From positions 1 to 24,044 of the forward strand of contig JAKTTS010000223.1 of NCBI GenBank assembly GCA_030560485.1: DNA of 24,044 bases, in the 5' to 3' direction. The stretch's first letter is position 1. Every line of letters starts with the position of its first letter. Of the stretch, positions 1 to 10,032 are shown in pieces. This DNA comes from Ascoidea tarda (nom. inval.). Its lineage: Eukaryota; Ascomycota; Saccharomycetes; Ascoideales; Ascoideaceae. The notes below the pieces were generated by a model, which saw only the letters and a list, made by a program, of their open reading frames with translations, was not told the origin of the DNA and made no database searches. The position numbers and the translations under genes were made by a program.

Positions 1-1753
1 AACGGCCGGGTAGTATTTGTGTTTGTTACAATTGCATTTTTTTCTCCTTTGATTTTTTCTCTTTTTTAACACCTTAGGAGTAACAATATGATCCTTAAAC
101 CATCTTTGACTTGGTCGTAAAATTGTATGTTTATTTTTGTCTGCTTTTATCCACCTAATCATTTTATTATGCTAAATTTGTTCATATGATGAAAAAAAAA
201 TTATTTCACAGACCTGTTCTGAAATTTAATGTGGACTTTAACTATATCTGATTTGTGTTTTTAGCATTTTAAAATACTGATGCAGTATATTTTTGGAAAT
301 ATGATAATCCTCGTATTTTACAGAAATGAATAATCTATTAACACTCAACAATAGTTTTTTTGTCTGTCTTTTTCTTTTAATTGTTTATTGTTTATTGTTT
401 CCTGGAAACATGGAAATTTATTGAACAAACAATCTATCGATTTTTTTTTTTCTTACTTTGAAGCAGTGAAAAGCCAAACTGCTATTTGATATTTGACACT
501 TGATATTTGATATCTTTTCTATTATATGTCTAAAAGTTCCAACTTTTTTGTCATGAACTTGGGCTTTTTTTCATATAATGATATTCGCTGTCTCTAGCTT
601 GATTTCATTTTATAATTGAATAATTTTTATTTTTTTGTTATTCTTTTTTCTATATTTAAATATGTTCAGTACTAATCACAATAAATAATACTGTTTATGT
701 CATGTCCTTTACATATTCTTCCATTTTTTTTTGTATTTATTTATCTTCCTAGATGTTCTTGAATTTCAGTTTGATAATTAAAGATGAATTCCACAATCTA
801 CTCTTTACCAACAATCTAGATTTCTCGCCAAAGACAGTGCCACGTATATTCGGTAGTATAAACTTTATTTCATTATTTGATCATTATTTCTGCAGGTGCA
901 AAATCATGCTTCTCCCTTTTCATCAATTTCAAGCCTTGGGGAGACAATTGCTTAATTTGGCGACAGAAGCAGTAAGTCCAACTCGTAATTTTGTATTTCA
1001 CGAGCAGAGCTCAATGCAGCAGCAAAACCATTTACACAATTCTTGTTTTTTTTAGCTTTTGCCTCTACCTTTATCTGGTTCAGTTTTAAATATTCTGATT
1101 CTTATTGTTTTAAATATTCTGATTCTTATTGTTTCAAATAGTTCTGGTTCAATCAGTTTCTACGACTACCTATTATTTAGCTATAAAATTTCATTTTTGA
1201 TATTCAAAAATTAATAAAGCACAACAAAATTTTGTAAATGACTTTTGAGCATTAGCTTACATTGACCTAATAATTAGCAAATGAAAGCGATAAAAATTAA
1301 ACTAGTTTTTATTTGCTTGTTTCTTTCTTTATCTGATTTTTTTGTTTTTTTTTGTTTTATCTGTTTATTTTATTTTTTAACATATTGTTATAATCTTTTT
1401 GTGAATGACCATTCAGATCATTTTCAAAGTTAATCATAATCATTTTATTTACTCTTGTATTTTTTGCTCTTTTTTTGGTAGGTTTGTAATTATTAGATTT
1501 GTTAATAAATAAACAAACAGACTTGTAAGTGTTTAAGATTGATTACCAGAATTTTTGTTATTTTCCTCAATGTTTTAGAATGGGGAAAAAAAAATTATAT
1601 AAAGTAATACTTTTCTTTACAAAACATAACACTTGAAAAGAAAACAAATGAATGGATGAGAGAAATTCAATTTAGAAAAAGTAGATTGATAATTAGAAAT
1701 CCAAAAGTAGCTTGATATAATTGTTTAATTTAGTTTAATTTAATTTGGTATAT
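1..1753. other. T-rich region without a supportable gene
   Basis: This stretch is strongly AT-rich, with long T runs on the + strand. The frame open from base 1 ends at a stop at 67-69 after 22 codons; this could be the tail of a gene lying to the left, but nothing in it is recognisable. A 100-codon ORF at 753-1055 has no recognisable domain and a composition like its surroundings. I see no tRNA-like B box, no splice-signal set linking ORFs and no mobile element. A short 24-bp direct repeat lies near 1084-1131. It is probably intergenic DNA, or it holds a noncoding RNA that cannot be recognised by eye. Confidence 0.5.
1084..1131. repeat. 24-bp direct tandem repeat, two copies plus a decayed third
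   Basis: The unit reads TTTTAAATATTCTGATTCTT followed by ATTG. It occurs perfectly at 1084-1107 and 1108-1131, and a degenerate third copy follows to about 1155. It lies in noncoding T-rich DNA and probably arose by local replication slippage. Confidence 0.75.
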
Positions 1754-2029
1754 ATGTATAAAATGATTGATGGATACGTCTGGATGGATGGTGCTTATAG
1801 ATTTGGCAAGCATGTTATCTTTGTTAAATTTGATAATATAGTTCGAGTTCAAACAGAGGAGGAGTTTTCGTACATTGCGATTTACGATAGGAGATATGAT
1901 CATTTTACAGGACAGGTAAAATTTGGAGATACAATACTTTATTTATCAGATGGAAAAATGGTTAGAATTGATTCGCCCAAACAAATTCCAGGTTATCATT
2001 ATCAGGACAATGTTGATTTTTCATGGTAA
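1754..2029 (+). CDS. small hypothetical protein (91 aa)
   Basis: This is an ORF of 91 codons beginning at the ATG at 1754; an in-frame stop lies just upstream at 1736. I do not recognise the protein. It is rich in aromatic and charged residues (three Trp, many Tyr, Asp and Phe) with a predicted beta-rich look, and has no signal peptide, membrane segment or Cys cluster. Its GC content (about 30-37% in the lines inspected) is clearly above the roughly 20% just upstream, which favours real coding sequence. It is convergent with the aldo-keto reductase gene, ending 88 bp from that gene's stop. An ORF of this length can arise by chance in AT-rich DNA, so it could be spurious or the remnant of a longer gene. 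Confidence 0.4.
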   Translation: MYKMIDGYVWMDGAYRFGKHVIFVKFDNIVRVQTEEEFSYIAIYDRRYDHFTGQVKFGDTILYLSDGKMVRIDSPKQIPGYHYQDNVDFSW

Positions 2030-2117
2030 AAAGGTTTGACCAATTGATTTAGTATGTAATAAATTATATAAAAATAATACATATATATATGTGAGTGTAT
2101 TATTCTATTTTTTGATT

Positions 2118-2969
2118 TTAAGTTTCATATTTGCATGGATCCCAGACAGGAATTGAGACATAATAATCATGGGGATGACTTAAAGAATCAGAGTCTTCCT
2201 TTGTCATTTTAAAATCAAGAACACTTAAATTTTCTTGAGCTCTGGGGACTTTGATTGTTTTGGGTAGAATGACAAAACCTTGGTCTAAAGACCAACGTAG
2301 TAAGACCTGAGCAGTTGAAACATTGTATTTCTTAGCCAATTGAATCAATTCAGGATCGTTGACTCTTAAACCTCTGGTCAATGGGGAATAGGCTTCAACA
2401 ACAATTTGTTTTGATTTACAGTAATCAACAATTTCAGTTCTCATCAACCAAGGGTTCAATTCAATTTGGTTAACAGCTGGTGGAATCTGAAAACCAGGAG
2501 AGTTGTAAATTTCTTCAATATGATTGACGTTGTAGTTGGATACGCCGATTGATTTGACTTTACCAGATGCTACAGATTCTTGGAGAGCATTCCAAGTCTC
2601 TAATCTCAATTTTTTGTTGGACATTGGATCATGGATCAAGATCAAATCAATGTAATCAATAAACTCCTCAGCGATTTGAATTCTTGTGGAGATGCATTTC
2701 TTTGCCTTTTCATAACCATGGTGATAGTTTCTGATTTTTGTGGTGTAAAAAACATCTTTACGTGAGTTGTTAGCAGGGTCTTCGTTCAACCATTTTCTAA
2801 TACCTTGACAAACCTCCTTTTCGTTACCATACGCTTCAGCAGAATCAATGTGGCGATAACCGAGTTTTAGAGCTTGATAGACGATATCAAAGGCCTGGTT
2901 AGGAGCAGTGAGATATACACCTAACCCAATTTCAGGAATAGAATAACCAGAGTTTAGCTGTTTGAACAT
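2118..2969 (-). CDS. YJR096W: aldo-keto reductase, YJR096W-like
   Basis: This is a 283-residue NADPH-dependent aldo-keto reductase, a soluble single-domain TIM barrel that reduces aldehydes and ketones. The catalytic tetrad is visible: Asp42 and Tyr47 in HIDSAEAYGNE, Lys78 in FYTTKI and His113 in LILIHDP. The AKR signature VKSIGVSNY and the C-terminal cofactor-binding stretch ILPKTIKVPRAQEN are present. From memory, the sequence is closest to S. cerevisiae YJR096W (shared KWLNEDP, FYTTK, CKSK and the same length), a xylose/arabinose-type reductase of uncertain physiological role. The start ATG leads directly into the usual first barrel strand. The gene is divergent from UBP9 across a GC-rich promoter. 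The YJR096W assignment within this large family is good but not certain. Confidence 0.9.
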   Translation of the reverse strand: MFKQLNSGYSIPEIGLGVYLTAPNQAFDIVYQALKLGYRHIDSAEAYGNEKEVCQGIRKWLNEDPANNSRKDVFYTTKIRNYHHGYEKAKKCISTRIQIAEEFIDYIDLILIHDPMSNKKLRLETWNALQESVASGKVKSIGVSNYNVNHIEEIYNSPGFQIPPAVNQIELNPWLMRTEIVDYCKSKQIVVEAYSPLTRGLRVNDPELIQLAKKYNVSTAQVLLRWSLDQGFVILPKTIKVPRAQENLSVLDFKMTKEDSDSLSHPHDYYVSIPVWDPCKYET

Positions 2970-3547
2970 TGTTTTCAGAGGAGATCAGTGGGTTTGTTCA
3001 ACAAATAGCCAATGGTCTGTTCAAGAGTTGCTGAAAAGACCTTGCTTTAATCTGGGGAAAGCAATCACACCAAAATGGCTGACGCCCACATCCGCGGCCA
3101 TCCGCAGCCATCCGCGATCATCCGTCCAGCACAGAAAAGAGAAGGCGTCTCCTTGCGGGAGGAACAAAGGGCTGCAGTTTGAGCTGCTTCTGCTTCTGCT
3201 CATGCTGTCCATCTCTGTTGTCTCCTCCTGTCTCCTCTCGTCTCCTCTCGTCTGTTTTTTGGTTCCAAACCTCTCCCAAGCCTGCCAGAGACCACCAGCC
3301 AGGGTCTGAGGTCAGGTCGCTGGCTGCACAGATGACGTTTTTGCGGTCACATGGCGTGGTGACGCACTTCTGCGGGGAACTCGCTGCGCTTTGTTTGCGA
3401 GCAGCGGCCAACCGCCCGTGCGGACGGGGCTCAGATGCTTCCAGAACGGTGAAAAAGACAAGAGAAGGCGCAAATTTATGTCAGACCTTTGACTGATCCA
3501 TCTGGCTCTTCACTAACTGCTAGCTCATCGTTGGTTTTGAAGCAACG
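2970..3547. promoter_or_regulatory. divergent promoter AKR/UBP9 with GC-rich island
   Basis: This is the 578-bp interval between the AKR start and the UBP9 start. About 3061-3450 is a GC-rich island; 3361-3420 is about two-thirds G+C by count, in a window that is otherwise roughly 30%. The island contains a phased 10-bp repeat and many CGG/CCG triplets of the kind bound by Zn2Cys6 proteins. Several ORFs are open here in different frames, but they have no domain and look like a by-product of stop-poor GC-rich sequence. I regard the segment as regulatory. Confidence 0.6.
3089..3128. repeat. four tandem CATCCG sites at an exact 10-bp spacing
   Basis: CATCCGC occurs at 3089, 3099 and 3109, and CATCCGT at 3119, each unit being exactly 10 bp. 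On the - strand this reads as four CGGATG sites. A spacing of about one helical turn would place four bound proteins on one face of the DNA. The array lies about 420-460 bp upstream of the UBP9 start and 120-160 bp upstream of the AKR start. Confidence 0.8.
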
Positions 3548-6500
3548 ATGTCGATCAAGAAGTGGATCCCAGGGACCCACCACCACAAAGTATGTGTGTA
3601 TTAGTGTCTGAACTACATTCCCTTTCCTCTCCTGTTCTGCCAATTGTATACTAACCACGCTCTCTTCTTTACTAGACCCACGAAGATGTTGCTTTTCCAC
3701 CCAACGATCCTCCAAATGATGAGCCTAACGATAGACTAGAGCCATCAAACCTTATCAACAACAAGCCTCACCACGAAAACAACTCTCTCATCGCTACTGT
3801 CTGTGATCCTGAAATCACTGCTAGCCACAATAACAGCACTCCTCTAGCTGAAATTGATAGAGACAAAACATTGGCTTCCTTTTCTGGAAACTTGCCAGAG
3901 ACTGTCTTCGATGAAAACGACGAGATTGACACCTCTGACATTTTGAACAACGATGACACCAACTTTCCAAACGCCCTTAATTCTTCCAATGGTGATATCA
4001 AATCAAGCAATAATATCACTCCAAACAACAACATTGACAACAATACTAACAACAAAACCAACACTCAGCATGATCTGTTTCCAATACCTAATAACAACAC
4101 CCAGGCAAATGAAAACAACACCCAGACAAATGAAAACAACAATGAAAAACTCATAAAAAACCATACTCACAACACTAATGCTAATCACTATCATAAAAAT
4201 AACAAAAATCATACAACTTTCAATACTAATCCTAAAACTCACCAGAATGAAAAAAAAATTAAAACCGACATTAGTAATCATACTCATAACCTCATCCCTA
4301 TTAAACCTGAATCTCACTCAAATCATGAAATACCAAATTTCAATTCAAGTTCAAATACGAATTCAAATTCTAACCTAGATATCAATAATCTTACTAATAG
4401 CATCAACGCCAATAATGAACACTCAAAATTATTGCCCTTTGGAGATGGTTCCAAAAAAATATTCGGCATGGAAAATTTTGGCAACACATGCTACTGTAAT
4501 TCCGTTTTACAATGCTTATACTACTCAAAGGAATTTAGAGAAAATATCCTATCTTTCCCCCAGTCTTACTATCAAGAAAAAACTGACAGAAGAAGGAAAA
4601 TAACTACCATAGGTTCAAAACCCCATCCCTTTGTACTAGCTGCCCAGAAACAACTGAATGCGAACGAATCATCTCTAGACAACAACCCAATAATAAATGG
4701 AAATTCAAAATCTCATTCAAATAATGCCAGCTCATATGCTGATACATCTGAATATGTAAATGGAAGCATTTATCCCTCCCATAACAACTCTAATAACAAC
4801 CTAAAATTCTCTGAAAAACAATTCAGAAGGAGATCTTTTTTTAGATCCAAAACTGACAAAGACAAAATCAAAGAAATTGACAAAGAAAAGGATAAAAAAG
4901 AAGATAAAAAAGAAGATAAAGATAAAGATAAAGACAAACAAAATGACCCATCTCCTCAGTCAACTAATAATGAACACCAAATTAATGGAAATATTAACAA
5001 CAATAACAACACAACCAACAACAATAATAACAATAACGTCAACTCAAATACTAACAATAACAATAACAGTGATGATTTCTATGCAAACTACAACATGCTA
5101 AGACAATCATCTCCATTTAACCTCACCATAATTGGAAACACAGGAGATCCTTCATCCACTACTGAACAGAGAAAAAGAAAAGCAATGCTTACTGGCCCTA
5201 TATTGAATATTGATCGCTCCTATAGTTCTTCTTATCAAATGTCTAATTCAATGTTTTCCGCCTTAAAAGATATATTTGAATGCATGGTTGAAAACGAAAG
5301 CCAAAAAGGTGTTGTCAGCCCCTCATTTATAATCGAGGTTCTAAAAAAAGAAAACGAACTATTCAGAAGCTCAATGCATCAGGATGCTCATGAGTTTCTA
5401 AATTTCTTATTAAACGAGGTATTTGAAGTTGTTGATATGTTTGCAAAGAAAAACCAATCTGACTCAAAATTCATCAAAAACATATCATCCAGTTCCTCCA
5501 ATAATCCTCAAAACTTACCCATGAATTCCTGGATCCATGAATTGTTTGAAGGTCTACTAACAAGTGAAACAAAATGTTTAACTTGTGAAAAAGTATCCTC
5601 AAGAGATGAAAAATTCATCGATTTATCAATTGATTTAGAAAAAGATACTTCAATAACCTCCTGTTTAAAACAATTCTCCGCAAGCGAAATTCTAACTGAA
5701 GATAACAAATTTTACTGTGACAACTGCTGTTCATTACAAGAAGCTACAAAAAGAATAATATTGAAAAAACTACCCAAAATTTTATCATTGCACTTGAAAA
5801 GATTTAAATATAATGAGCAGCTACAAAGAAATGTTAAATTGTTTCATAGAGTCAGTTTTCCTCTACATTTAAGATTATTCAATACCTCAAAGGACACCTA
5901 CAATCAAGACCGTTTATATGAATTATACGGGGTGGTGGTTCATATTGGAGGTGGTCCATACCATGGCCATTATATTTCATTAATCAAAACAGAACATTTT
6001 GGTTGGCTTTTATTTGACGATGAAACTGTTGAACAAATAGATGAAAACTTTGTTTTAAGATTTTTTGGAGATGGGCCTGGTTTGGCTGCTGCTTATGTTT
6101 TGTTTTATCATGAAATCTCCGAAGAAGATTACTATAAACAGACTTTATATAAAGCATTTGATTTGGACAATGATTCAGATCATGACAATAACAACAAAAG
6201 AAACAATATTAATATTAATCATGACAATAGTACTCAAAAGTCTTTTGCATCGGAAAAAACAGAACTAAAACAACTTATAAAATCAAAATCAATATCTTCT
6301 GATAAAAGGGAGATCAAAAAGCTTTTTGGTAAAGACGAACCGCTTTTCAGTGGAGTATTATCTAATCATAGTAAGAAGTCTAAAAGTGTCTCGCCTCAAG
6401 CGTCACATCCTTCAATCGATACAAAAGTTGATGATAATGATAATAAAGAACAAGGTAGTTTACCAAATCTTAGTAAGAGAATGAGTTTATCGCGTCGTTT

Positions 6501-8253
6501 TCTGTCTTCTAAAAACGAAAAGGTTCCAAAAAGTTCTAAACAATCTATCACTACACATAGTTCATTTTCTACTATTAATATTTTAAAAAGATCACGATCT
6601 TCAAATCACAATAAAACTCTTTTAAAGAATAATTTCAATGCCAAAGTGGATTCTGAACTAAATAATAAAATAATAAATCAAAATCAAAGCAAAAATAAAG
6701 AGATTCCAACAAATGATGATGTTCATAAAAACTTGATCAGTAGTCAACTTATAGATAACAAAGCTATTAATAAAGATAATACTAGTAAGAATGATATCAT
6801 AAAAGAAAATGCAGATAAAGATGATACTGGTAAAGATGATACTATCAAAGATGATACTATCAAAGATAATACTAATAAAGATAATTCAAATGAAGATAAT
6901 TCAAATGAAGATAATTCAAATAAAGTTGATATTAATAACAATGATATTATCAAAGGTAATTCAAACAAAGATGATATTATCAAAGATGATATTATCGAAG
7001 ATAATTCAAATAACATTGATAATAATAAAGTTGATATTATCAAAGACAGGTCAAATAAAGATGTTGTTGTTAATGATAAAGATTTTATGAATAAAGAAGT
7101 CAGTAACAAAGATGGTATTAATAAGAATAATATAACTAAAGATTTTATAAAAAATGATATTAACAAACCTAATACTAATGAAAAAACCAAAAGCAAAGAA
7201 GTCACCAACAAAGATGATATACATACTGATGATATAAGTAAAAATGATATTAATAAAGAAGTTACTAACAAAGAAGATATAGATAAAGACGACATTAAAC
7301 AAATCAATAATAAAGAAATCAATAAAGAAATTATCAATAAAGAATTTAGTGATGCAGAAATAATTAATAAGGAAGTTTTTGGTAAAGATTCTGATAAAAA
7401 TTCTGATAAAGAAGTTGAAAAAGCGATTGACAAGGTCATTGATAAAGTAACTATTCAAGAAGCTGCTGGTAAACCAGATATACAGAAAAAAGTTATCGAG
7501 GAGAATTCCACTGGAGTAAAAGTCATAAATAAAGAAACCAGAAATAATAAAATTGTAAAAGATGAAGTTGCTGATGCGATAAGTGGTGGTGATGTTAAAA
7601 ACAAAGGTCATAAAGAGTATAATGAAAACAAAACAAAAGAATTTATGGCAGAACATGAAACCAAACCAGAGACACAAAAGACTATTGATAAAGACTCTGG
7701 ATTGAAATACGTAAAACCTATAAAGAGACAGTTTTCTTTTGGAAGACCAAGGTCACTTGCAAAACCAATTCATCCAAATGGCTCAAAATTAAAGTTGTGG
7801 AGCAAAAACAAGACTGTAACTGAAATTTCTCAAGATGAAAAACCTACTGAAACAGTGAAGGCTGATGATAAGAATTTGCCCAAAAAATTCAATAAATATG
7901 AAGAAAATTCGACCCAAAATGACTCTTCTGATAAGGACGCTAATCATCATCGTCATCATTTTTCAATGCCACATCTTCATACAAAAAGTAATAGCAATAA
8001 TTTTGATTATGATCCTACCAGTAACGACTCTACAGTAATACATTCCACTACAGAGAGTAGTATATTTCTTAATAGCACTGATATAAGTACCAAAAATAGT
8101 AAAGAAAACTACCATTTCTTAACAGAAGCACCAAGATTGAAGAAAAAGCGAAAGAAAGAGAAAAAGGATAAAAAGGAAAAGAAAGATCCCTTGAAACCAA
8201 ATAAACTTGAAAGAAAAAAAAGCAGATTTGGACTCTTTAAAAATTTGTTTTGA
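3548..8253 (+). CDS. UBP9: ubiquitin-specific protease, UBP9/UBP13 (USP12/USP46) type, spliced
   Basis: Exons are 3548-3589 and 3676-8253, giving about 1,539 residues. The short first exon supplies the N terminus MSIKKWIPGT, resembling the start of yeast Ubp9/Ubp13. The USP domain spans roughly residues 265-830. The Cys box NFGNTCYCNS has Cys286 as nucleophile. A zinc ribbon has pairs CLTC and CDNC. The His box GGGPYHGHY has His779, followed by WLLFDDETV with the third catalytic acid (Asp795/796). A long Asn/Lys/Asp-rich insertion interrupts the domain between Cys box and core, as in Ubp9. The last 700 residues are low-complexity: a degenerate Asn/Lys/Asp/Ile repeat, then a highly basic end. 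Yeast Ubp9 is about 750 residues, so this protein is about twice as long. The family removes ubiquitin and is activated by WD-repeat partners. The neighbour PRS2 is also the neighbour in S. cerevisiae. Confidence 0.93.
3590..3675 (+). other. UBP9: intron of UBP9 (86 nt)
   Basis: The donor GTATGT begins at 3590. A perfect TACTAAC branch site lies at 3649-3655 and the acceptor TTTACTAG ends at 3675. The intron falls in phase 0 after codon 14. Without splicing the long ORF lacks an upstream ATG, because the acceptor TAG is itself an in-frame stop. Splicing joins it to a conserved-looking N terminus. Confidence 0.93.
6769..7450 (+). repeat. degenerate 15-bp / 5-residue coding repeat in the UBP9 tail
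   Basis: The coding strand repeats units such as AAAGATGATACTATC and GATAATTCAAATGAA at about 15-bp spacing. They encode pentads of the form xNKDx / IIKDD / NSNED over roughly residues 1046-1272. Copies differ by scattered substitutions, with a few near-identical neighbours around 6840-6920. The result is a long, highly charged, probably disordered segment. Open frames on the opposite strand here are shadows of the repeat. Confidence 0.8.
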
Positions 8254-8775
8254 TCTGAATTGAATTTAATTTTTAATTTTTAATTTTTAATTTATTTTAT
8301 TTTAATTTATTTTATTTTAATTTATTTTATTTTAATTTATTTTATTTTAGTTCATGATTTCTTATTAGTTATACAGATTATTTCAAATATTTTTATTATT
8401 TTCATTATATTTTTTTTAGTTCTTAGACAAAACTGTTAATTTTTTAATGATTTTCAACGGTCAATGTGCCTGTTTTTTTTGTTTTTTAATCCTTTAATAC
8501 TTAGAATGAACCTCATATTATTTCCAGAAAATCGTAAATAGTTTTGTTACTTTGAAGCAGCAGAAGCAGCAAAAAAGGCCCTCGGTAAGCACGTGTTTTT
8601 TTCTTGTCTGAAAATTACATCCCATTTTATCTCATTTTTTAAACATGAAATGATCAATCTTAGAACTTTAATGGCTGTATATAAGTTTTTTTCTGTTAGA
8701 ACCAGATAACTCATCGACGATTTGCTAGAAATCTGATAGTCTGATTATTAAGTTATTGAGATTTTTTTTGGTAGA
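8254..8775. promoter_or_regulatory. UBP9 3' region and PRS2 promoter
   Basis: The left part holds AT-rich tandem repeats just after the UBP9 stop. The right part is the PRS2 promoter. It contains AGCAGCAGAAGCAGCA at 8556-8571, GCCCTCGG at 8578-8585, the E-box-containing word GCACGTGTT at 8589-8597, and a TATA box TATATAAG at 8678-8685, about 91-98 bp before the ATG. CACGTG is the core bound by yeast bHLH factors such as Cbf1, Pho4 and Tye7; which factor acts here is unknown. Confidence 0.6.
8268..8348. repeat. AT-rich compound tandem repeat after the UBP9 stop
   Basis: Three copies of AATTTTT (8268-8288) run directly into four perfect copies of the 15-mer AATTTATTTTATTTT (8289-8348). It starts 15 bp after the UBP9 stop codon, so it probably lies in the 3' UTR or terminator region. 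Confidence 0.85.
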
Positions 8776-9836
8776 ATGGCAGTAAACTCCATTAAAATTT
8801 TAGCTGGAAACTCTCATCCAAAATTAGCCAAAAAGATAGCAGAAAGGTAAGTTTTACTGAGTGATTTAACCAGATTTGTGTTTCGAATTAATCGGAAGTA
8901 AATTGATGACTAACATAGTTTTGATGTTAATGTTACTTAAGATTGGGTATTGAAGTCAGTAGGATTGGTGTTAATCAATATTCGAACCAAGAAACAGCGG
9001 TTACCATTGGAGAGTCGCTCAGAGATGAGGATGTTTATATTGTGCAAACAGGATGTGGAGAAAACGAAATTAACGATTATTTAATGGAGCTTTTGATTAT
9101 GATAAGGGCTTGTAAAACAGCATCAGCAAGAAGAATAACGGCAGTTATGCCTAATTTTCCCTATGCTAGACAAGATAGAAAGGATAAGAGCAGAGCATGT
9201 ATCTCAGCCAAGTTAGTTGCAAATTTATTACAGAAAGCCGGAGCTGATCATGTTATAACAATCGATTTACATGCATCGCAAATCCAAGGGTTTTTTCGAA
9301 TTCCTGTTGATAATTTGTATGCAGAACCCAGTGTTTTAAAATATATTAAAGAAAATTTACCATGGAAAGAAAGTATTATAATATCGCCAGATGCAGGAGG
9401 AGCCAAAAGAGCTGCAGCATTAGCAGATAGTTTGGATTTGAATTTTGCGTTGATTCATAAGGAAAGACAAAAGGCTAACGAGGTTTCGAGAATGGTTTTA
9501 GTTGGGGACGTTACTGATAAAGTGTGTATTATAGTGGACGATATGGCAGACACTTGTGGTACGCTAGCGAAAGCAGCAGATACGTTGTTAGAAAATGGGT
9601 CAAAATCTGTTGTTGCAATAGTCACACATGGTATTTTATCAGGAAATGCAATCGACAATATCAACAATAGCAAGTTGGAAAGAGTCGTTTGTGCAGACAC
9701 AGTTCCATTTGAAGATAAGAAGATTTTTTGTCCTAAATTAGATACAATTGAGATTGCACCAACATTAGCAGAAGCTATTCGTCGGTTACATAATGGGGAA
9801 AGTGTTTCATATCTTTTTACAAACGTTCCAATTTAA
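8776..9836 (+). CDS. PRS2: ribose-phosphate pyrophosphokinase (PRPP synthetase), PRS2/PRS4 type, spliced
   Basis: Exons are 8776-8846 and 8942-9836, giving 321 residues. The enzyme makes 5-phosphoribosyl-1-pyrophosphate from ribose 5-phosphate and ATP, the precursor of purines, pyrimidines, His, Trp and NAD. The joined N terminus [18 protein letters not shown] is typical, supporting the splice. Visible signatures are the ATP/regulatory stretch [10 protein letters not shown] (about residues 99-108), [11 protein letters not shown] (132-142) and the PRPP-binding loop [10 protein letters not shown] (222-231). The C terminus [13 protein letters not shown] is conserved. Unlike Prs1 and Prs5 it has no large insertion. 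Wording such as [19 protein letters not shown] is closest to S. cerevisiae Prs2/Prs4 rather than Prs3. PRS2 sits beside UBP9, and its duplicate PRS4 beside UBP13, in S. cerevisiae, agreeing with this call. Confidence 0.95.
8847..8941 (+). other. PRS2: intron of PRS2 (95 nt)
   Basis: The donor GTAAGT begins at 8847. The branch-like sequence TGACTAAC lies at 8907-8914, and the acceptor is AAG ending at 8941. A TAG at 8916-8918 lies only about five bases past the branch adenosine; using it would bring an in-frame stop within a few codons, so the more distal AAG is required. Splicing restores an uninterrupted, conserved N terminus (AG|A, encoding Arg24). Confidence 0.88.
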
Positions 9837-9984
9837 GTATATATAGATATAGAGGATGTATATAAATATATGCGAAGGTATTTTTAGTTTAATTAATTTA
9901 ATATTTATTTGATTTGACTATTCAATTATAGAGTTCAAAATTTTTTTGAATTTTTTTAAATTTTTTTTTGAATTTGAAATTAAA

Positions 9985-10032
9985 ATGAAAATTAAAATGA
10001 AAATTAAAATGAAAATTAAGATGAAAATTAAA
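9985..10032. repeat. 12-bp tandem repeat overlapping the UBC6 stop
   Basis: Four copies of ATGAAAATTAAA, one with a single A-to-G change, run from 9985 to 10032. The array lies between the convergent PRS2 and UBC6 genes. Its last copy contains the complement of the UBC6 stop codon (10028-10030). Confidence 0.88.

Noticed and set aside
753-1055. 100-codon ORF on the + strand in the left T-rich region
   Set aside because: It has no recognisable domain, its composition is like its surroundings, and an ORF of this length is expected by chance in a window of this size.
1840-1856. GTTCGAGTTC resembling a tRNA B box
   Set aside because: It lies inside the small ORF, there is no matching A box or acceptor-stem pairing at the right spacing, and no cloverleaf can be drawn.
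2962-3496. Overlapping ORFs on both strands in the GC-rich island
   Set aside because: They overlap one another in different frames and have repetitive Ser/Leu/Arg composition and no domain. Stop codons are simply rare in GC-rich DNA.
6744-7677. Long hydrophobic ORFs on the - strand inside UBP9 (231 and 208 codons)
   Set aside because: They are mirror images of the Asn/Lys/Asp coding repeat. The Leu/Ile/Phe-rich product follows from the opposite strand of AAA/GAT/AAT codons.
8912-8918. TAG at 8916-8918 as the PRS2 acceptor site
   Set aside because: It is about five bases from the branch adenosine, and its use leads to an in-frame stop within a few codons.
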